DNA of 5,208 nucleotides from Pseudomonadota bacterium (GTDB taxonomy: Bacteria; Pseudomonadota; Gammaproteobacteria; Burkholderiales; Burkholderiaceae_F): positions 1 through 5,208 of the forward strand of contig JAKANT010000169.1 of NCBI GenBank assembly GCA_021823635.1. Direction: 5' to 3'. Shown piece by piece: positions 1-5,208 of the stretch (position 1 is its first letter; every line of letters starts with the position of its first letter). The notes below the pieces were generated by a model. It was not told the origin of the DNA, searched no databases, and worked only from the letters and a program-made list of their open reading frames with translations. The position numbers and the translations under genes are program-made.

Positions 1-111
1 GCGCTGCTGGCGCTGATCGTCTGGGCCTACGAGGATTTGGTTTGGCTGGCGCTGATCATCGCGATCATCGCCGTGTTGAAGAGTTATTTGGTCGCAATCA
101 TCTGGCGTTAG
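1..111 (+). CDS. atpI: ATP synthase accessory subunit I, C-terminal fragment (partial)
   Basis: The frame is open from the first base of the window to a TAG stop at 109-111, giving 36 residues with no start in view. The peptide is very hydrophobic. A membrane-helix-like segment (LALIIAIIAVL, about residues 16-26) is followed by KSYLVAIIWR, a short basic end. Family knowledge: AtpI is a small membrane protein encoded just upstream of atpB in many bacteria; it is not part of the final enzyme and is thought to help assemble the c-ring. The call rests mainly on position (12 bases before atpB, same strand) plus the hydrophobic C-terminal tail, because AtpI is poorly conserved. Another small membrane protein cannot be excluded from 36 residues. 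The 5' part and the operon promoter lie outside the window. Confidence 0.72.
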   Translation, partial: ALLALIVWAYEDLVWLALIIAIIAVLKSYLVAIIWR

Positions 112-123
112 ACGAGAAACGAA

Positions 124-954
124 ATGGCCGCGAGCCAGGCTCCCACCGCCACCGAGTACATCGTCCATCACCTCACGCACGCGGCCACCGCGAAGCAGAC
201 GTTCATCGTCGACTTCACGGTCGTCAACCTCGATACCGTTTTCTTCTCGGTGCTGATGCTGGTGACGGCGCTGCTCGTCTTGCGCGCCGCCGCCAAACGG
301 GCGACCGCTGGGGTGCCCGGGCGCTTTCAGGCGTTCGTCGAGATGGTCGTCGAACTGGTCGAGGAGCAGAGCAAATCGATCGTGCACGGGGACCGCACGT
401 TCGTCGCGCCGCTGGCGTTGACCGTGTTCGTCTGGATCGCGCTGATGAACGCGATCGACCTGATCCCGGTCGATCTGTTTCCGTGGATCGCGCACAACCT
501 GTTTCACATCGAGTACCTGCGTCCACTGCCGACCGCCGATCTGAATTGCACCGTTGGCATGTCTTTCGGCGTGCTGCTGCTAATGCTGTATAACGGGATC
601 AAGATCAAATGCTTCGGCGGCTGGGTGCACGAGATGTTCTGCGCGCCTTTCGGCGCCAAGTGGTATCTGTACCCGGCCAACCTCGGTCTGAACCTGATCG
701 AGTACGCCGCGAAAATGGTCTCGCTCGGCATGCGGCTGTTCGGCAACATGTATGCGGGCGAACTGCTGTTCTTCCTGATCGCACTGCTCGGCGGCTTCGC
801 CGCCTTCAGCGGACCCGGCATCCTGATGGTGATCGGCCATGTGCTGGCCGGCACCGCCTGGTGGTTGTTCCACGTCCTGATCGTTCTTTTGCAGGCCTTC
901 ATCTTCATGATGCTGACCCTGGTCTACATCGGCCAGGCGCACGAAGGCCATTGA
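124..954 (+). CDS. atpB: F1Fo ATP synthase subunit a
   Basis: Subunit a is the membrane stator that holds the two proton half-channels against the rotating c-ring. The 276-residue protein is a complete family member. Hydrophobic segments are visible near residues 37-56, 93-116, 143-160, 213-228 and 232-270. The core motif RLFGNMYAGE covers residues 204-213: R204 matches the essential E. coli Arg210 and E213 matches Glu219. FHVLIVLLQAFIF follows, with H250 and Q257 matching His245 and Gln252 of E. coli. PTADLN (136-141) is the conserved motif before the third helix. The loop between E213 and H250 is 11 residues longer than in E. coli. Three cysteines (C142, C163, C173) sit in or near the middle loop. 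The ATG at 124 is 12 bases after the atpI stop, with only a weak GAG (114-116) as ribosome site, so translation may be coupled to atpI. Confidence 0.98.
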   Translation: MAASQAPTATEYIVHHLTHAATAKQTFIVDFTVVNLDTVFFSVLMLVTALLVLRAAAKRATAGVPGRFQAFVEMVVELVEEQSKSIVHGDRTFVAPLALTVFVWIALMNAIDLIPVDLFPWIAHNLFHIEYLRPLPTADLNCTVGMSFGVLLLMLYNGIKIKCFGGWVHEMFCAPFGAKWYLYPANLGLNLIEYAAKMVSLGMRLFGNMYAGELLFFLIALLGGFAAFSGPGILMVIGHVLAGTAWWLFHVLIVLLQAFIFMMLTLVYIGQAHEGH

Positions 955-984
955 CTGGCGCATCGGTTCACCTTCTCTGAAAAC

Positions 985-990
985 AAGGAG
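985..990 (+). promoter_or_regulatory. Strong ribosome binding site of atpE
   Basis: AAGGAG lies 6 bases before the atpE ATG and is among the best Shine-Dalgarno matches in the window. The surrounding 971-996 stretch is noticeably richer in A and T than the coding DNA around it, which should leave the start open. An in-frame TAA at 994-996 directly abuts the ATG and fixes the start. Subunit c is needed in far more copies than the other subunits, so a strong site here fits expectation. Confidence 0.85.
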
Positions 991-996
991 TCTTAA

Positions 997-1239
<243 letters not shown>

Positions 1240-1266
1240 AGCACGCCGCGGTCCATCGTTCGCAGT

Positions 1267-1301
1267 CGCCGGCGCGCTTGGTGACCGGCGGCCGGCGTTT
1301 T
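1267..1301 (+). terminator. GC stem-loop plus short T run between atpE and atpF (possible attenuator or mRNA-stability hairpin)
   Basis: CGCCGGC (1267-1273) pairs perfectly with GCCGGCG (1291-1297). With G1274 bulged, the stem continues as 1275-1277 with 1288-1290 plus a T1278-G1287 wobble, leaving an 8-base loop (1279-1286). Four T's (1298-1301) follow at once. This is the form of an intrinsic terminator, but the T run is short and the rest of the operon lies downstream, so partial attenuation or protection of the atpE message end is more likely than full termination. This is inference; no expression data are available. Confidence 0.5.
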
Positions 1302-1318
1302 CAGAGTCGCAGCCTCCC

Positions 1319-1789
1319 ATGAACATCAACGCCACGCTGTTCGTCCAGCTGGTGGTCTTCTTCATCGGCGCGTGGGTGACGATGAAGTACATCTGGCCGC
1401 CGCTGCGCAACGCGCTCGACGAGCGCGCAAAGAAAATCGCCGACGGACTGAAGGCCGCCGAACTGGGCAATCAGAGCCTGGCCGAGGCGCAAAAGCGCAT
1501 CGCCAAGCTGGAAGCCGATTCGCGTGCCGCCAGCCAGGCGCGCACCGCAGAGGCCGAAAAACTGGCGGCGGCGATCGTCGAGCAGGCCAAGAAAGAGGCC
1601 GAGGCCGAACGCGCCCGCATCCTGGCGCAGGCCAAGGTCGAGGCCGAACAAGAGATGCAGCGCGCGAAGCTCGCGCTGCGCGACGAGGTCGCGCGCCTGG
1701 CGGTGGCCGGCGCCGAGCAGATCCTGCGGCGCGAAGTCAACGCCCAAGTGCACGCCGATCTGCTGGCGCAGTTGCGGGCGCGTCTGTAA
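1319..1789 (+). CDS. atpF: F1Fo ATP synthase subunit b (peripheral stalk)
   Basis: Subunit b is a dimeric stator arm that ties the membrane sector to delta and alpha at the top of F1. The protein has 156 residues, the same length as E. coli b. A single N-terminal membrane helix covers about residues 5-26 and ends in the conserved WPPL (26-29). R36 matches the conserved E. coli Arg36, followed by KKIADGL. The rest is an alanine- and charge-rich coiled coil with an imperfect 15-residue repeat over residues 73-117, and the end (about 120-156) is the delta-binding part. MNINATLF is the usual family start and no other start codon lies in frame between the atpE stop and this ATG. There is no good Shine-Dalgarno sequence: the nearest is AGAG at 1303-1306, 12 bases away, just after the intergenic hairpin. 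Confidence 0.97.
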   Translation: MNINATLFVQLVVFFIGAWVTMKYIWPPLRNALDERAKKIADGLKAAELGNQSLAEAQKRIAKLEADSRAASQARTAEAEKLAAAIVEQAKKEAEAERARILAQAKVEAEQEMQRAKLALRDEVARLAVAGAEQILRREVNAQVHADLLAQLRARL

Positions 1790-1792
1790 GCC

Positions 1793-2338
1793 ATGGCCGA
1801 ACTGTCGACGATTGCACGCCCGTACGCGGAAGCCTTGTTCGCTGCCGCGCAGTCGGACCCTTCCGCCGCGCTCGATCAGTGGCTGGTGCAGCTCGAGGAA
1901 CTGGCCGCCATTACCCGCCATCCGCAAGTCGCGCCGCTTCTGGGCGATCCGAAGCTGACGTCGGCGCAGATGCTCACGCTGCTCACCGGGCTGGTGAAAG
2001 ACAAGCTGGCGCCGGCGGTCGAGAACTTGCTGCGCGTCGTCATCGAGAACGACCGCTTGGCGGTGCTGTCCGAAGTGGCCAAGCAGTTCCGTCAGCGCAA
2101 GAACGCGGCCGAGGGCGCCGCCGACTGCTTGATCGAAAGCGCATTTCCGCTCGCCGACGGCCAGCTCGACGAGCTGCTGTGGGGTCTGTCGCGCAAGTTC
2201 GGCCTGAAACTGAAGCCGGAAGTCAAGGTCGATCCCGAGCTGATCGGCGGCGTACGGGTGACCGTCGGCGATCACGTGCTCGATGGCACCGTGAAGGCGC
2301 GTCTGGCCGAAATGCAAGCAGCGCTGACGGCGCCGTAA
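1793..2338 (+). CDS. atpH: F1Fo ATP synthase subunit delta
   Basis: Delta (OSCP in mitochondria) sits on top of F1 and joins the alpha N-termini to the b dimer. The 181-residue protein is full length for the family. The N-terminal helical domain opens with the typical IARPYAEALF (7-16). The middle has NLLRVVIENDRL (78-89), matching the conserved N-L-L-x-x-x-x-E-N-x-R-L pattern. The C-terminal signature starts at D147 (DPELIGGVRVTVGD) and runs through VLDGTVKARL to residue 171. The gene starts 3 bases after the atpF stop, and the only purine-rich stretch before it (TAAG, 1787-1790) overlaps that stop. Translation is therefore probably coupled to atpF, which would help balance two stalk partners. 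Nothing is truncated. Confidence 0.97.
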   Translation: MAELSTIARPYAEALFAAAQSDPSAALDQWLVQLEELAAITRHPQVAPLLGDPKLTSAQMLTLLTGLVKDKLAPAVENLLRVVIENDRLAVLSEVAKQFRQRKNAAEGAADCLIESAFPLADGQLDELLWGLSRKFGLKLKPEVKVDPELIGGVRVTVGDHVLDGTVKARLAEMQAALTAP

Positions 2339-2351
2339 CGAATAGACAACC

Positions 2352-2356
2352 AGGAG
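2352..2356 (+). promoter_or_regulatory. Ribosome binding site of atpA
   Basis: AGGAG lies 7 bases before the atpA ATG at 2364, inside the 25-base atpH-atpA gap. Good match and spacing support this start and suggest independent initiation on atpA, in contrast to the coupled atpF-atpH pair. Confidence 0.8.
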
Positions 2357-2363
2357 TTGGCGT

Positions 2364-3905
<1,542 letters not shown>

Positions 3906-3913
3906 GGCGACCC

Positions 3914-3917
3914 GGAG
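3914..3917 (+). promoter_or_regulatory. Ribosome binding site of atpG
   Basis: GGAG lies 10 bases before the atpG ATG at 3928 in the 22-base atpA-atpG gap. The core is short and the spacing slightly long, so this site looks weaker than those of atpE and atpA. Confidence 0.6.
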
Positions 3918-3927
3918 CGCAGACGTC

Positions 3928-4809
3928 ATGCCGAGCACCAAAGAGATCCGCCTGAAGATCAAGAGCGTGCAGAACACGCGCAAGATCACGAAGGCGATGG
4001 AGATGGTCGCCGCCAGCAAGATGCGCAAGGCGCAGGAGCGCATGCGGCAGGCACGTCCTTACGGCGACAAGATTCGCAACATCGCCGCCCACCTGGCGCA
4101 GGCCAATCCCGAGTACAAGCACCCGTTCGTGCTCAAGCGCGAACCGATCCGAACGGTGGGCTTGATCCTGGTGTCCACCGACAAGGGCCTGTGCGGCGGG
4201 CTGAACACCAACATCCAGCGCGCGGTGCTCGCCAAGATCAAGGAATGGGATGCCGCCGGCGTGAAGTTCCAGGCGACCGCCATCGGCAACAAGGGCTTGG
4301 GCTTCCTCCAGCGCTTGAACGCGAACGTCGTTTCGCACGTCGTGCAGCTGGGCGATCGGCCGCACTTGGAGAAGTTGATCGGCCCGGTCAAGGTGCAGTT
4401 GGACGCCTATGCCGAAGGCCGCATCGACGCCGTTTACCTCGCCTACTCGCGCTTCATCAACACGATGAGGCAGGAGCCGGTGATCGAGCAGTTGCTGCCG
4501 CTGTCGGCCGACAGGCTGGCGCAAAGCGAGGAAGAGAAGCGCGCCTACGCCTGGGATTACCTATATGAGCCGGACGCGCAGCGCGTGATCGACGAGTTGA
4601 TGACGCGTTACGTCGAGGCGCTGATCTACCAGGCGGTTGCCGAGAACATGGCGAGCGAGCAGAGCGCGCGCATGGTGGCGATGAAAGCGGCGTCGGACAA
4701 CGCGAAGAAACTGATCGACGAGCTGCAACTCGTCTACAACAAGACGCGTCAGGCCGGCATCACGAAAGAAATTTCCGAGATCGTCGGCGGTGCGGCGGCG
4801 GTGTCATAG
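3928..4809 (+). CDS. atpG: F1Fo ATP synthase subunit gamma (central rotor shaft)
   Basis: Gamma is the asymmetric shaft that turns inside alpha3beta3 and connects it to the c-ring. The 293-residue protein is complete. The N-terminal coiled-coil helix contains the hallmark ITKAMEMVAASKMRKAQ beginning at residue 20. The central Rossmann-like part has STDKGLCGGLN (83-93), the usual conserved element. The C-terminal helix contains ENMASEQSARMVAMKAASDN, with M249 and M252 in the methionine pair, then LQLVYNKTRQAGIT and the standard ending EISEIVGGAAAV plus a serine. No long insertion is seen between about residues 190 and 215 where cyanobacterial and chloroplast gammas carry a regulatory cysteine loop, so redox control of that type is not expected. 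The start MPSTKEIR matches the family and follows atpA by 22 bases. Confidence 0.98.
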   Translation: MPSTKEIRLKIKSVQNTRKITKAMEMVAASKMRKAQERMRQARPYGDKIRNIAAHLAQANPEYKHPFVLKREPIRTVGLILVSTDKGLCGGLNTNIQRAVLAKIKEWDAAGVKFQATAIGNKGLGFLQRLNANVVSHVVQLGDRPHLEKLIGPVKVQLDAYAEGRIDAVYLAYSRFINTMRQEPVIEQLLPLSADRLAQSEEEKRAYAWDYLYEPDAQRVIDELMTRYVEALIYQAVAENMASEQSARMVAMKAASDNAKKLIDELQLVYNKTRQAGITKEISEIVGGAAAVS

Positions 4810-4822
4810 CGAATTCTGAGCT

Positions 4823-4828
4823 GAGGTG
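4823..4828 (+). promoter_or_regulatory. Ribosome binding site of atpD
   Basis: GAGGTG matches the 3' part of the consensus AAGGAGGTGA, so it sits properly although only 3 bases separate it from the ATG at 4832. An in-frame TGA at 4817-4819 limits the start to this ATG or to GTG at 4826; the GTG is part of the ribosome site and is rejected. Confidence 0.75.
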
Positions 4829-4831
4829 GAT

Positions 4832-5208
4832 ATGTCGTTGGGAACGATCGTTCAGTGCATCGGCGCGGTGGTCGACGTCGAATTTCCGCGCGAGCAGATT
4901 CCGCGTGTATATGACGCGCTGGTGCTGGAAGCCGACCCGGGCAACAAGCTGGTCGAGCAGGGTCTGACGTTCGAGGGTCAGCAGCAGTTGGGCGACGGCG
5001 TGGTGCGCACGATCGCGCTCGGCTCCAGTGACGGCCTACGGCGCGGCATGAAGGTGAGGAACACCGGCGCGCCGATCACCGTACCGGTCGGCCCCGGTGT
5101 GCTGGGGCGCGTGATGGACGTGCTCGGCCGGCCGATCGACGAGCGCGGTCCGATCCAGTCCGACGAACGCCGTTCCATCCACCAGCCGGCGCCCAAGTTC
5201 GATGAGCT
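4832..5208 (+). CDS. atpD: F1Fo ATP synthase subunit beta, N-terminal part (cut by window end)
   Basis: Beta carries the catalytic ATP sites. Only the first 125 codons plus two bases are present; the frame is open to the last base. The reading begins MSLGTIVQCIGAVVDVEFPR, the typical beta start. The N-terminal beta-barrel follows, with QQQLGDGVVRTIALGSSDGL (50-69) and RRGMKV, the linker PITVPVGPGVLGRVMDVLGR (81-100), and then PIDERGPI leading into the nucleotide-binding domain, ending at KFDE (122-125). The Walker A loop and the catalytic glutamate lie beyond the window, so catalytic competence cannot be judged here. One oddity is glycine at position 49 (codon 4976-4978), where the family normally has valine before QQQLG. 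The gene follows atpG by 22 bases. Confidence 0.97.
   Translation, partial: MSLGTIVQCIGAVVDVEFPREQIPRVYDALVLEADPGNKLVEQGLTFEGQQQLGDGVVRTIALGSSDGLRRGMKVRNTGAPITVPVGPGVLGRVMDVLGRPIDERGPIQSDERRSIHQPAPKFDE

Noticed and set aside
42..593. Plus-strand open frame (183 codons) overlapping atpI and atpB
   Set aside because: Shifted frame of atpB, very rich in R and H, no family resemblance; atpB is certain.
4826..4828. GTG as an alternative start of atpD
   Set aside because: It is part of the ribosome binding sequence itself, and the ATG at 4832 gives the usual beta N-terminus.

Overview
The window is one continuous stretch of an F1Fo ATP synthase (atp) operon, all on the + strand. The gene order is atpI (3' end only), atpB, atpE, atpF, atpH, atpA, atpG, atpD (5' end only), which is the classic proteobacterial order I-a-c-b-delta-alpha-gamma-beta. 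The DNA is GC-rich with strong G/C preference at third codon positions. Several protein signatures point to a betaproteobacterium: subunit c with [17 protein letters not shown] and an ANPF tail, subunit b beginning MNINATLFVQ, subunit alpha with TKQAWAYRQ, and subunit beta beginning MSLGTIVQCIGAVVD. This assignment is from remembered family patterns, not from a search, and I cannot place the genus.

Layout: bases 1-111 are the C-terminal tail of the accessory protein AtpI. Bases 124-1789 encode the membrane sector Fo (a, c, b). Bases 1793-4809 encode delta, alpha and gamma of F1. From 4832 to the window end lies the first 125 codons of beta; the rest of atpD and the expected atpC (epsilon) lie beyond the window. 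Gaps between genes are 3 to 79 bases, so no stretch over 300 bases lacks a gene. The longest gap (79 bases, atpE to atpF) holds a strong GC stem-loop followed by four T's.

Together the products form the rotary enzyme that couples proton flow through the a/c-ring interface to ATP synthesis on alpha3beta3. Gamma is the rotor shaft, and b2 with delta is the peripheral stalk. All the key residues that fall inside the window are present: the subunit a arginine, the subunit c carboxylate, the alpha Walker A lysine and the alpha arginine finger. The genes look intact and functional.

I found no novel system, mobile element, CRISPR array or RNA gene. The points worth a second look are modest: the atpE-atpF hairpin combined with the lack of a ribosome binding site for atpF, the contrast with the strong atpE initiation region, a 15-residue repeat in the subunit b coiled coil, and one unusual residue in beta.
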